From assembly GCA_031213475.1 (NCBI GenBank), contig JARUPZ010000021.1, forward strand, positions 5,246,438 to 5,310,437: a stretch of DNA of 64,000 bases, read 5' to 3'. Below are positions 34,671 to 45,767 of the stretch, piece after piece. Source of the DNA: Nereocystis luetkeana. Its lineage: Eukaryota > Sar > Phaeophyceae > Laminariales > Laminariaceae. How positions within the stretch are numbered: the first letter of the stretch is position 1; every line of letters begins with the position of its first letter. Under the pieces are notes generated by a model. That model worked only from the letters and a program-made list of their open reading frames with translations. It was not told the origin of the DNA and did not search any database. The position numbers and the translations under genes were made by a program.

Positions 34671-37600
34671 TCAATACTCGTAGTTGTAGCTGAGCTCGTC
34701 GTCGTCTCCAAGGCCACAACGCTGGAGGCACTTGCGCTGAGCCATGGCGGGGGCCTCCGGCAGCGACTCTAGGAGAGCCTTAAGAGTGGGGTCGTCGAAG
34801 TTAAGCGATGCCTGCGTAGCAGCCACGATGGTGAGAGTAGGTAGGAGTACAACAAAGCGAAAGACGACGAAGTGAGAGGGCGTGGGGCACCGCGATGAGC
34901 AAACCAGGGTGGGGTACATGTATGTATGAAAGAGCGTTTTAAAATTGTTTTTATGTATTGGTCTTTTGAAATGAAAGATCTAATCGTTGTTGGCTTTGAA
35001 CAAAAACACAAAACCACACTACTACCCTTTTCGGTGAAGGTTACTAACCGGAAGGAAAAAAAAATGCAATTCCTTGAGAGCCTGACACACTGAACTCTTA
35101 CCGTTATCACTCGGAAATCCTAACTGGGTGTTTATCCAGCTGCAGTTGAGAGCCATCCCACAGTAGGGGCGCACCAGAAGTTCCTGAGCCCCTACCATTA
35201 GGAGCTCGATATCTCACCCGGTAAAGTACTTGGAAAAATTCGTTCGTGTCGCCCGACCGGCAATTGTATGCGCTAATCCTAAAACTACTATAGGAGTAAA
35301 CATTTCTTCCTCACTGGTAGTTCGTCACTTAAGGAACTCAATTGGTCAGAAGCCTTTGTCCCACAAAGTGCAACCCCTACCGTGGGGTGACTCTTGACAT
35401 AAAAAATAAAACCTGCAACGGAAAAAAGGCACGATTAACCACAAAGTAGAGAGTATGCACTCGATGAATGCTACGACAGACGCACGGCCAGTTCGCCAAA
35501 CAGTTTCTGCGGCTTCTCGCTTGAGCAGCTCTGTGTCCCATCCAGACTCTGACCTGGAGAGAAATAAATGTGTAACCCACCCGCGGGATATCTAAACAAA
35601 ATCTGCACAACAAAAATGCTATCCCGGCGATAGAGAAGGATCTAGATAGAGGGGGGCGGCGCGACGACTAAAAAACACGGTGGTGGTACAGTGAGTTCAA
35701 GGAGGCATGCTTTATAGAACAGAACAACGCGCTTGGCGTGGCACAGGCGGGGCGATGAGTGATAAAAAACGAGAGGATCACATATTTCGGAAAAAGAAGG
35801 GGGAGCGTGCTACGGCATATCAGCATCACGCAACAGATCAGGCCGTACTGTACCTGTTTTGAGCCATTCATCTGCAGTGCGGGAGAGGGGATGCGACCGT
35901 ACACGTCACCTGTTGAGCGATGCTTCTACAGTGCCGTACGCAACAGAGCAAACCTACCTATTGATTCATGCGTAACCCTATCCTGTACGACTCCTTTGTA
36001 GTGCGTTAGACGGGGTATGCATGGCTTCAATATCTTCTGACCGACGGAGTTCTTCAACAAATTGAAGACCTGCCGGTATATCTGCTACCTTTATGTAATA
36101 CAGTCACAACTTCATCCACGTGTACACCTGGGTACCTGATCTTATTGCGATATGCCTGAGAATGAACATCCACTACGTTATGTTCACAACTAACTGCTCT
36201 AGAACGACAACATAAACGGGCCCTTTGTTTGATATTTAGAGCTCATTTAAATAATTGGACTATTTATGGTAGCATCAGGTATCCCGCCTGCCATGATACG
36301 AGCGGTATACCCTATGTGTACCGCTCCTTAGTTCAAAATATTCTTCTTATTGTTTTTATTATTTCTTTTGCCAATCGACAATGTGCAGCATGATCTTCAA
36401 CACGGATCACTCATAACTTTCCCGAAAGAAGAAAACCTCGGAAACAAAAGGAAACCCATGTACCCAAGTCTACCTCCCTTCCGTGCCAACTTTCGGATGT
36501 CTACTCTATTTGCTGTATTCACACGAAGTCATTAATTATTTTCACCCGCTCATACGCACCCATGCGTTAATTCATTCATTAATGTTACCACACTTTCCGT
36601 ACAGCAATGGTTGGTGGTCGCTCCAGTGTGCCGGCAGGCAGCCGCTCCTACCCCAGACTCGTGACACTACTCCTGTATACGGGCACTGTATGTGCCAGGC
36701 GATTTTACGGGCACTATAACGGCAGCCGGCGCTACTCAGCCAGCACTAGAGAATAACTACTATTACGGGGGACCGTAGTTAGTAGGACCAAATATTGTTA
36801 GTAAAAATAGGGGAATATATAGGGCTTTGAGTCTACCGTAGGCCCTATTTGATATGGTCCCCCGTAATGTTAATACAGCACCCCGTACGAGTACACAGCA
36901 TTATCACATCTACGGTAAGCATGTAACATATTGCATTTAGTATATTGGTGTATAACTGGTATTGCGCTATTGGGTATCATGCTGTATACCCGGTATCTGA
37001 AGGACATGCTTGAGGTAGTGTGAATGTAACTGATTCATATGGTACCTGGTACCAATTCAAAGACATTCAATATTATAGTTTCCACTTAAATGAAACGCAC
37101 CCCATATATATCAGACGTATGATCTGATGACATACAAGATATACATGGTGTATATAGTATATATATATATATATATTTTTCTCATCCCATTCATTATCTT
37201 CGCACATCTTCTTCTCTCTCTCCTTCCAACTCGTAACTCAGATCCGGGGTCACATAGCAGGCTCTTCTCCCCCCTTCCCGCTACGGTATAAATGTATACG
37301 GAGTATATTTTATATAATACATATAATATTAATATGTTATAGGGTTAATAGGGTATATATACGATATAATATATATAATTGCCCTCCTCACATCCAACCC
37401 TGCCATATACATATGCGGAAGGGATCACCAATCACCAACATTAAATACATTCTTCTTGTTTGCTTGTGTACTACCAGGTATACTGGACCCTCGTACTACA
37501 CATGGCCCTAACATTGTTAACCCCTCTAGAACCGCAGTCCCGTTTTGGGGACAAACCACTCAAATTTCAAGTAGTTTGTCCCCAAAACGGGACTGCGGTT

Positions 37601-40600
37601 CTAAAAAAAGGGTTAAGCCTCAACCAGGGAACAGAACATTGGTGGGCGCCGACTTGGTACTGCCGCGGCACAAATAAATGTTGAATGATGTATATTGCTT
37701 CGTACATCCATACGTGTGAGGCGGGCACCCGATGTGAACCGCAGGAGTTTTGTCCCACGGATGCCACGTTCGTTAGGGGGATGTTTTCATTGATTGTCGA
37801 TCCAGCGTGTGATGAAGGCCCTAGTTCAGGGGTGAGTAGCTTATTGAGATTGCTGAAATCAAACGCACTTCACTTTCCGTCCAAGGCTTGGACGCGACTC
37901 CGCCATACCAGTACCTCATATAATGATCATGTTTGATGCTGCGTCTAAACAGCAATCGACTGTTCTGAGCGAATCGCGAGTTCTTATTTTATGCATAGCC
38001 CGAGTCGAATCCTAACACCACCGACCGATACGTCCGTTTTTTTTTTTTCTCCTGTCTACGGTTCTCTACATACATTTCATCAGCCAACCCAGACAACTGT
38101 AGGCATGCTGTCGACAGATAGAAGATGCACATGTATGTCGTGAGCTGCGTGAGTATTCTTACACGGGTGGCCGGGGCCTCCCTCCCAAATACAGCGTCGA
38201 TATGCGAGGTTTGACCGCGCGGAAGATATTACGTCTTATTCGAGGTTTGGTCTGACTGGCTTAGGGTCCGGGTTAGGATTGCTGACACGTTCTACGATAG
38301 AGGGAGAACATTTCCCTTGAAACGTTTTCCTGAATGACGGCGTTTATTAACCCGAACGTCAATTTTGTTCCGAAAAATGACGTAATGGTATGCTTGGGAC
38401 CATGAAATTATCTATCGGGAGGCAATTTGATTCCCGTTGAAGTCAGTTTTCCGGTGAGGTATGATGGAGCTCCTTAACAAGTGAGGAGCCTCAGAATTGT
38501 AAGGGTGAACCTCTATCGTTGAGCGCCCGAGTGGTTCTACGATAGAGTTATCACCTACTTTTTTCTGAGGCTGCTCAATTGAGGGGTTTCCATACCCCAG
38601 CCGAAAACTGAATAAAGCAAAAATCAAATTGCCTCCCCATCGACGATGAATGAATCCCTTGGCCCAAGTATCAAACACATCATTTTTTTCGAAATAAGAT
38701 TGGCCTCCCGACAATTTTTCGGTTGAGAAGCACCGTTGTTCGGAAAGCATTTCAGCGGAAATGTGCTACCTCTATATATATATAGTAGAACGCGTCGCCT
38801 CTGCTGCAAACTCGGAGCGACTGTTTGGTGTGCTACATCGTTGACTGTCCCCACCAGGACGTGTTTGCGCCGACGATGTGGGCGGATTTCCCCTGCATTG
38901 TGAAGGGGGAAGGGGGGGGGGGGTTCCGGTCACCTGTGTAGCGACAGCTGCAAATGCAGCATAAACATGCGAGGGTTGACTGCGCAACAAAGCTTACCTC
39001 TCACTCGAGATTTACTCTGATTGGCTTGGGATCCGGTTAGGGGTTGCTCTAATTGGCTTAGAGTTTGACTTGTTCTATTCGTCTCCTGTACAGTGTATGT
39101 GCGTCAACCCTTTCCTCGAAGAAGTGGCGAGCAATTCTCGGGCCAAGTGTGACATTTGTTAGCCCACCTGGATGGCCTCGCTGGGCAGCTCGAAGAAGCG
39201 AGTCGTGATGGTCACCACCCCGGGGTCCTCCGAGTTGAGCGCGGCCAGGAATGCCACAGGGTAGCAGCCGAGGTTCTGCTGGTAGTGGATAAGGCCTTGG
39301 GGGAAGAAGGCCACGTCGCCCTGGTAGAGATCGTTGACCACGGCACCCTCGCCGCCGTTCTCCTCCACGAACGCTACCCGGAGGTCGTTGCCCTCGATCG
39401 TGTACAGCATCTGCAGAAGAAAAACACGGGCAAGACGGAGGGAGTGGGGGGTGGGATCAACACAACCCACGAGGGAACAACGTTTGGACGCGTTAGATAG
39501 TCAGTGAACTCGATTATTCTCGGGAAACAAAACGGGACGTTCTAAAAGTCGGGATGCTACGGATTGGCATCATGTGTGCATCAACCTCCCATCTCTGTAT
39601 ATCGCAATGCTTTCGCCGCACGCACTCACTGTAGATCATGTGTTCTGCTAGCGCCTCGACCGCGTCCAGCCTTGGCGTGAGCCCGATCTCCTACAGTGCA
39701 AAACACTTTTTGATATATGTGTGATGATAGCCGATATTTCACGCCTCGGACATACCAATTAAGCACAGAAGAAGTACGAGTAGTATGTAGGTCACCCGAA
39801 CTAGATAACGCAAGGTCGGGAAGTCTGCCTTGAAAGATCTAGATCATGGAAGTAGTGGGAACCGATGGTCTGTACGAGATATATCGTCTTGAACAACATC
39901 GAGGAAGTCTACTGCTTAATACTGTAGTCGTAGTACCTCGTACCTGGTACCCGGTATGATATATTTTGCTGTACGTGAAGGAGACAAGATACATAGAATA
40001 CATTTGTGGCCAGCCCTACCTCCCACCCTCAACCTGATCCACAAGGCTCTCACCAAACGAACTACTGTGACTTAGGCTTTCCGCTAGGATCTCATTCTGT
40101 AGCTCTAGCAGTCAATTCAATGAGCTGTGCCACGGCCAAAATCTGAAAAGCTCGACGACCAGTGACTGCCTACTCACCTCTGTTGCGCGGGGGTGTACGT
40201 GGGGCAGGTTGATGGCGCAGGGTCCGAGGTTGACGATTGCCATGGAGATGCCCTGTCCCGCCAGAGCGGGAAGCTGGTTGAGGTTCACTCCGCGGAGCTG
40301 GAAGTTGTCGACGAGGTTGTCTGGTTCAGGACCGCCCAGGGCGAAGGCGAAGTCCTCCTTATCGAAGGCCGTGATTTGTTGCTGCAAAGGGGACAAAGAA
40401 ACAAGAGGGACACCCACGTTTCTGGGAAGAAATACCTTGGAAGTATACTATTAATACGAGAACACGAGAAGGCTAATATTGATACTGCTGTATGTTCGTA
40501 GCAGCAAAAGAGCTAACAGTCGCACCTCCAACGCACAGCCTTGTGATGATTGCAGAGGCGCGATCGTGCGGGGCAACTGCAGTACGACGTTTACTATGTG

Positions 40601-41159
40601 ATGTGTGTGAGTTGTGCTGAGGGCTATGCACAACGTGCTCCAAATGCCGCCAAAGGGTCGGGAAAACACGATCATGGCTTCAAGGCGAGATGACAAGGGG
40701 GCGGTGCTCAACCTCGAGCAAGCCACGACACTTACAGTGTTGAGAACAAAATTTTTTAACGTACCAATAGCGCCAGGTTCATCGAAACTTACTTGATGCA
40801 AACAATGTAGCCCGCGATGTGCAAGGGCACGGCAAGCATCAATATTTCCGTATGGGGCTAACTCACTCAACATTTATTGGCGTGTTTGTTTGTGTCCTGC
40901 AATCGTACATGTCATGCAGACACACTCAACTATAATATATATACCGTACGTAGTGCAGCGTACCAGTTATTGTCACTACTAGGTAGAACGTTTGTACTGC
41001 GTTCAGACAATTCACCACGTGGGCGCCCAGCAGCGGATGGTCCCACAAGGCAACCGTATCGCCACCTACCTGAGCCGTGACGGGGCTGGCGTTCACTACA
41101 GCAGGAGTCGCGACGCCCGTAGCGAGAAGACCGACAGTAGCGCAGAAAGACAACGTCAT
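34671..41159 (-). CDS. Germin-like secreted cupin protein, copy C (4 exons)
   Basis: Exons read 41159-41070, 40381-40178, 39410-39168 and 34811-34671, giving 225 residues with phase-0 GT-AG introns. The signal peptide starts MTLSFCATVGLLATGVATPA, where the usual MKTSF is altered but its hydrophobic core is kept. Box 1 is LPHVHPRATE and box 2 is GDVAFFPQGLIHYQQN, with all metal ligands present. Exon 3 is identical at protein level to that of copy A as far as I can see, including GCYPVAF, whereas exon 4 ends LSYNYEY like copy B. That mixture could reflect gene conversion. Intron 3 is 4.36 kb, inflated by several mobile elements. The gene looks intact. Confidence 0.92.
35148..35394 (-). mobile_element. 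TIR-4 family element in intron 3 of gene C
   Basis: A 247-bp element bounded by GAGCCATCCCACAGTAGGGG and the inverted CCCCTACCGTGGGGTGACTC. It matches 53097-53345 in opposite orientation across its length (shared TTCCTCACTGGTAGTTC-type and CTCAATTGGTCAG blocks). Non-coding. Confidence 0.7.
36763..36867. mobile_element. MITE-1 copy in intron 3 of gene C
   Basis: TTACGGGGGACC-type inverted repeats. TA lies on the left and TG on the right, so one target copy has probably changed. Confidence 0.82.
37173..37288 (-). mobile_element. 5'-truncated SINE fragment in intron 3 of gene C
   Basis: On the minus strand it matches the 3' part of the SINEs at 42748 and 44195: CGTAGCGGGAAGGGGGGA, TATGTGACCCCGGATCTGAG and TTGGAAGGAGAGAGAGAAGA. 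It ends in an AT-repeat tail rather than poly-A. Confidence 0.75.
37521..37612. mobile_element. MITE-2 copy (TTAA target) in intron 3 of gene C
   Basis: A 92-bp hairpin with TTAA at 37517-37520 and 37613-37616. The arms share CCCGTTTTGGGGACAAAC and its complement without mismatch, suggesting recent insertion. Confidence 0.88.
38288..38526 (+). mobile_element. TIR-3 family element in intron 3 of gene C
   Basis: The left end is CGTTCTACGATAGAGGGAG and the right end GTGAACCTCTATCGTTGAGC. The interior contains TGAAGTCAGTTTTCCGGTGA and AGTGAGGAGCCTCAG. It is followed 7-9 bp later by a second copy in the opposite orientation. Confidence 0.7.
38533..38794 (-). mobile_element. TIR-3 family element, inverted neighbour of the copy at 38288
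   Basis: Begins GGTTCTACGATAGAGTTATC and ends TATAGTAGAACGCG, with a short AT expansion inside the right repeat. The two neighbours form a ~500-bp imperfect palindrome. Confidence 0.65.
39640..39860. repeat. GATC-rich dispersed repeat, copy 5 (intron 2 of gene C)
   Basis: Contains AACTAGATAACGCAAGGTCG and AAAGATCTAGATCATGGAAG. It corresponds in position and sequence to the copy in intron 2 of gene B. Confidence 0.5.
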
Positions 41160-41394
41160 TGTGGCGGGGGTGGTGGTACGAAAAGTAGCAGGCCTTTTCG
41201 CTCTAGACCACTCTTCTTCTGGCGGGGGACTCCCGTTGTTGCAAAGCAGTGTATACGGAGTAGGGTCGGGGCTTTGCTGTGGGAGGTACGAGACGTGGCG
41301 GAGTGAGGTTGTTGGAGTTGTGAGCGATGGTGTGCGAGGGGCGAGTCCTGCATGCGATCGTCTCATTTTGCCAAGATCGTACCGGCTCGCTGCT

Positions 41395-41449
41395 CGCGGT
41401 CGATCGGCCCAAAGACTTCCCAGCGGCAGAGACCTTCAAACCTTTTTAG
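41395..41449 (-). promoter_or_regulatory. Putative core promoter and conserved leader block of gene C
   Basis: CTAAAAAGG (41441-41449, minus strand) lies about 33 bp upstream of GCCGATCGACCGCGAGCAGC, which continues GAGCCGG and ATCTTGGCAA. The block is about 236 bp before the ATG and is the counterpart of the gene B block. Confidence 0.5.
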
Positions 41450-41532
41450 AACTTTCTGGCGGGTTTACTTGCGGTATACAGCAGTCGAGGGGGGTGGTAT
41501 TCATACGTACACCTATACCTGAAAAACAATTA

Positions 41533-41648
41533 TTACGGGGGGACCATAGTAAATAGGACCTATTGTAATAAAATACAAAAAACGTGTATATTTCCCGATT
41601 TTTACCGAACTATTTGGTCCTACGAGTATATCCTATGGTCCCCAGTAA
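41533..41648. mobile_element. MITE-1 copy upstream of gene C
   Basis: Bounded by TA (41531-41532 and 41649-41650), with arms TTACGGGGGGACCATAGT and the complement. It sits about 85 bp upstream of the putative TATA-like element, so it could influence expression. Confidence 0.82.
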
Positions 41649-41650
41649 TA

Positions 41651-42747
41651 GGTACCTTTGGGCGGAAATGTAAGTCCCGTTTTATCATCGCACGCGAAGA
41701 GAAACAGTGACTTTATTCCCGGGCAAATGTGGTGAACATCGCATCCCGTCGCGAAAACTCCCCTACGAACTGCTTGTCGGAGACCTAGACAGGGGGTAAA
41801 GAAATACCTGGTACCGAATATCACTCGTATACGAACAAATTTTTTGGCTGATGTGATTGATTCACTACGAACGAAACATGTATAGTACGAAGTATACAGG
41901 AAGTTGTGATTGAAGGTACGCATACCTAATACTTTGAGCCATTTTTGGATGCACATTAATATTCCGCTGGGGAGAAGGTTTCCTGGCCCTACCTCTGATC
42001 GGACAGCGCCCGATCGTACCTATTAATGTTGGCTGAAGTATATGAAGTTCATCTCTCTGTGTGTCTACTCAATCCAGCTGGGCTTCGCCTATACTTCATA
42101 TCTCCCCCGAACAGACTGACTTTGCAATATGATCGACTTTTTCAGCTCATAGAAGTAGCTCTCTCGACACCTGGTCCCTAAACGGCTGTAGACATGACCC
42201 TGTGGCCTCATACAATACCTGGGATGTCAGTTATGCCTGAAAGAGGAAAAATACTCAACCATTCAAAAGGGCAATTGAAGCCAAATGTGGGTGAAGTCCA
42301 ACATGATGAGTAGGCGTATTGAGGTAAACCTGGGACCTGGAACCTCTCAGCTCTCGGTCAACAATAGGTACGAGGGTTGGCCAATCAGAAGGAGAACCAG
42401 GAATACTTTTGTCGAGTGCAATATATAGGGTATCTATACGAGTAGTATGTGTAAATAATTGAAAAGGATTACACTGCTCTGCTGAAAGTATATGCTTACT
42501 CGTACCTCTATTATTCTTCTCCCCTCACTGCTGCTCGAATTTATGAATTTATTGACGATCTGAAAGCACTACTATTGTTTCAGAGCTGCCACGTATGAAT
42601 ATGACACCTTATTTATACGCACGAATGAACTGCTGTAGTATATCATTATCCACCCTGGTTGCGGCACGTGGTGCTTCTACAGCAGATACGCAGGAACGCA
42701 TTACTACTACAGTATTAACAAAGAGTCACTACTATAGACAGATCGCG
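41651..42747. other. No gene recognised; duplicated 5' flank then unique sequence
   Basis: 41655-42035 matches the upstream flank of gene B (28.15-28.57 kb). The remainder shows an inverted repeat around 42040-42105 (AGTATATGAAG and CTTCATAT) and no coding sequence. Confidence 0.5.
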
Positions 42748-43098
42748 CCATCGCCCCGGTGGTTCAAGTGGTTAACCTCGAATTCTACTTGTTTGAGTCC
42801 TGGGTTCGGGCCCCAGGTGGGTCGGACTTTGACTTTATTTGCAAAAATAAAAAAAGGATTCAATTGTTGAGAGCGCCTTGCAGCGTGGGTAGGCACAATT
42901 CGATGCGAGTCGACGAGGGAAGAAAATGCTGAAATCTTCTCGCGATAAAAAAAAATGAAGGCACGTACCGTAGCGGGAAGGGGGGAGAAGAGCCTACTAT
43001 GTGACCCCGGATCTGAGTTACGAGTTGGAAGGAGAGAGAGAAGAAGATGTGCGAAGATAATGAATGGGATGAGAAAAAAAAAAAAAAAAAAAAAAAAA
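42748..43098 (+). mobile_element. tRNA-derived SINE, full-length copy
   Basis: The 5' part holds a polymerase III A box (TGGTTCAAGTGG) and a B box-like GGGTTCGGGCC, spaced as in a tRNA. The body contains GACTTTGACTTTATTTGCA, TATGTGACCCCGGATCTGAG and a purine-rich 3' segment, and ends in a 20-nt poly-A run. It carries the empty TTAA site (42772-42775) that is filled by a MITE in the copy at 44195. Several other fragments lie in this window. Confidence 0.75.
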
Positions 43099-43937
43099 CA
43101 TATGCAAAAGCCATGGGGTATGGGGGCCGCCGTACAGCAGTACAGAAGAAGAAACAAAGTGGATAACTTCGGGTCAAAGGAACAAGTACAAGAACTGTCA
43201 CAGCAGTAGAATGAATAATCGAAGATAAGACTTTTGTCGTGTACCAGGTATCAGGTATACGACGTGGTGTACGCACATCTGGCATATCATGGCCTGCACG
43301 AAAATTAGAGAGAGGGACGCAGAATTATGTGCATATGTACACGACACGAACGGTCCGCCAGACAGAGGCTCGAACATATTACTGCACCCCTCCGAGTACC
43401 GGTACTACTGCCAACGAGTGGCCCCGATTTCTGGAAAAACAACCCCCCAACGTGCACTCGCGATCCCCACGTGTACTTTTTTTTGCAGCAGGAGTACGTA
43501 TTGTATGTATGCTTCGAAGTATATTTTTAATCGGCATGACAATGTGTGTACTGAAAACCATGCTAATGAAGAAAGTAAGAAGTGCGTGGGTTTTATAATT
43601 CCCATTTTGAAACAGTAGGGGTTCTTAGTAATAGTATGAACATACTGAAATTAAATGCCAGACGTACGTATGAGAGGGTGTTTTTAATCAATTTTTTGTA
43701 GTATGGTCATGCTACTCGTAGCTCAGTAGGCGAGTATTGAGTGCTTTGATACTCGTACCGTACTCGTATATATACTCGTACTACTGTACCCACCCGTGAC
43801 GAGTACTTGGCAAAAAGAGTTTGTACTCACTATTAATATTGAGTACCTGTTTTTTTATCAAATGTACCTGCGACAAGTCGAGCGAGTACAATTTATTTAC
43901 ATACTTACTTGTACGTACGTGTAAACTTCCTACGAAT

Positions 43938-44067
43938 TCGTGTGTGTTCTTCACATTAAACCGTTCTTTCTACCTGTTGACATCCAGCACAACCAGTGTC
44001 CGTGCCGATTCTTCAATCCTAGAAGAGATACAAGTTCTGTGGTCACAAAGCTACGCCACAGAGATAC
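43938..44067 (-). mobile_element. 5'-truncated retroposon fragment (AC-tail family)
   Basis: On the minus strand it reads GTATCTCTGTGGCGTAGCTT, GTGACCACAGAAC, GGTTTAATGTGAAGAACA and an AC tail. It is nearly identical to 47587-47722. The 3' end is shared with the 1.24-kb retroposon family. Confidence 0.7.
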
Positions 44068-44194
44068 TTCGTACAGGAAGATGGTGGGGGTTTTCGCAAC
44101 CAATTTATTGGCAGCGTATACTTCGTACGTGACTTTTTGTTTTCGTCTATACGTACGTGCGCATTAAATTTTATCATCAGACAGCAACATGCAA

Positions 44195-44702
44195 GTGTGT
44201 TGGGCGTAAGCTTTTTTTACCCAGATCTCCGGTCGCCCCGGTGGTTCAAGTGGTTAACCCCTTTAGAACCGCACTCCCATATGTGGGGACTAAACACTCT
44301 AATTATAAGTAGTTTGTCCCCAAAAACGGGACTGGGGTCCTAAAAGGGTTAACCTCGAATTCTACTTGTTTGAGTCCTGGGTTCGAGCCCTAGGAGGGTC
44401 GGACTTTGACTTTATTTGCAAAAAAAAAAAAAAAAAAAAAAGGGATTCAATTGTTGAGAGCGCCTTGCAGCGTGGGTAGGCACAATTCGATGCGAGTCGA
44501 CGAGGGAAGAAAAGGCTGAAATCTTCTCGCGATAAAAAATGAAGGCACGTACCGTAGCGGGAAGGGGGGAGAAGAGCCTGCTATGTGACCCCGGATCTGA
44601 GTTACGAGTTGGAAGGAGAGAGAGAAGAAGATGTGCGAAGATAATGAATGGGATGGAAAAAAAAGAAAAAAGAAAAAAAGGAGGATCCTTTAAAAAAAAA
44701 AA
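44195..44702 (+). mobile_element. SINE copy with 15-bp target duplication and nested MITE
   Basis: AGACAGCAACATGCA occurs at 44179-44193 and again at 44703-44717, directly bracketing the element and its A-rich tail. The body matches the SINE at 42748 apart from the MITE-2 inserted at 44258-44348. An intact 15-bp target duplication plus poly-A tail is strong evidence of LINE-mediated retroposition. The first ~35 bp after the left duplication do not match the other copy. Confidence 0.85.
44258..44348. mobile_element. MITE-2 copy nested in the SINE, with TTAA duplication
   Basis: It interrupts AAGTGGTTAACCTCGAATTC of the SINE. TTAA now stands on both sides (44254-44257 and 44349-44352), whereas the sister SINE has a single TTAA. 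This proves both the family's target site and the order of insertion. The inner arms have a few mismatches. Confidence 0.9.
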
Positions 44703-45012
44703 AGACAGCAACATGCATGATGCGATCACTTTTTTTTTTTTTTTTTTTAATTATTTATCTTGCCATCCGACAATCAATACTACTTGTGCAGCATGATCTT
44801 CAACATTGATCACTCAGAACTTTCCCGAAAGAAGGAAACCTCGGAAACAAAAGAAAAAACCCGCGGATCATCACTTTTACCCCTTTTCATATTAATAGTA
44901 GTACTGCAGCAGTCCGTGTTGGGGGTAACACACTCTTCTTCGTACTACCAGGTTTAGGTATGAAATACCCAGGTACATGTTTCCCCCGCAAAACGAGCGG
45001 ACTGCAATACTA

Positions 45013-45101
45013 CCCTTTTAGGACCCCAGTCCCGTTTTGGGGACAAATCACTTGGAATTATTGAGATTTGTCCCCGAATCGGGACTGCGGTACTAACGGG
45101 G
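45013..45101. mobile_element. MITE-2 copy, left target site decayed
   Basis: Arms CCCTTTTAGGACCCCAGTCC and GGGACTGCGGTACTAACGGGG pair with mismatches. TTAA is intact only on the right (45102-45105). Confidence 0.75.
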
Positions 45102-45141
45102 TTAATAGGATGGTTGGCTCGAAGGAGGTTTTACGACTCGA

Positions 45142-45172
<31 letters not shown>

Positions 45173-45179
<7 letters not shown>

Positions 45180-45303
45180 TCCTCCCATTCATTATCTTCG
45201 CACATCTTCTTCTCTCTCTCCTTCCAACTCGTAACTCAGATCCGGGGTCACATAGCAGGCTTCTCCCCCCTTCCCGCTACGGTACGTGCCTTCATTTTTA
45301 TCT
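45173..45303 (-). mobile_element. 5'-truncated SINE fragment with AT tail
   Basis: It matches the SINE 3' part on the minus strand and is flanked by an AT microsatellite (45144-45173) where its 3' tail would be. The structure is the same as the fragment at 37173. Confidence 0.75.
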
Positions 45304-45767
45304 CTCTATATATATATGTGCAGCCGCATCCTACACACAAAACACTGTGCAGGGTGCGGTTCTTGTTGGACAAAAGGCGGGTCTTTCGGCCGCCTGGCTC
45401 TTTTTTGGAAGAACGTCGTCAGCAAAACACGCGGTGGAGCCGCATGGCTGTCCCTGTTGTGCCGACCTCGCCCCCCCCTAATAAGGGATTCGGGTTCGAG
45501 TGAGGGTTAGGGTCAGACCTGCCTGGGGTTGGGTTGGTGTGGATCCACGTGCAAGGTTGGAATAAATAATAATTATTGGCGACACAGGCCCTGCACACAC
45601 TTTTGTGCAGGACGCAGCTGCACATACATACCGCGCGCCGAGACAAGCCGTGTATACATACCTCGTACTAATATTATCAATCAATGGTGAAACGTGTATC
45701 AGTCAATCAATCCTGAATACTCGCAAAATTTGTAGCAGTAATAAATAATGCACTCCCCCTACGTGTG
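45304..45767. other. No gene recognised
   Basis: Contains a short inverted repeat with GTGCAGCCGCATCCTACACA (45319) and TTTTGTGCAGGACGCAGCTG (45601). No coding sequence was found. Confidence 0.4.
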
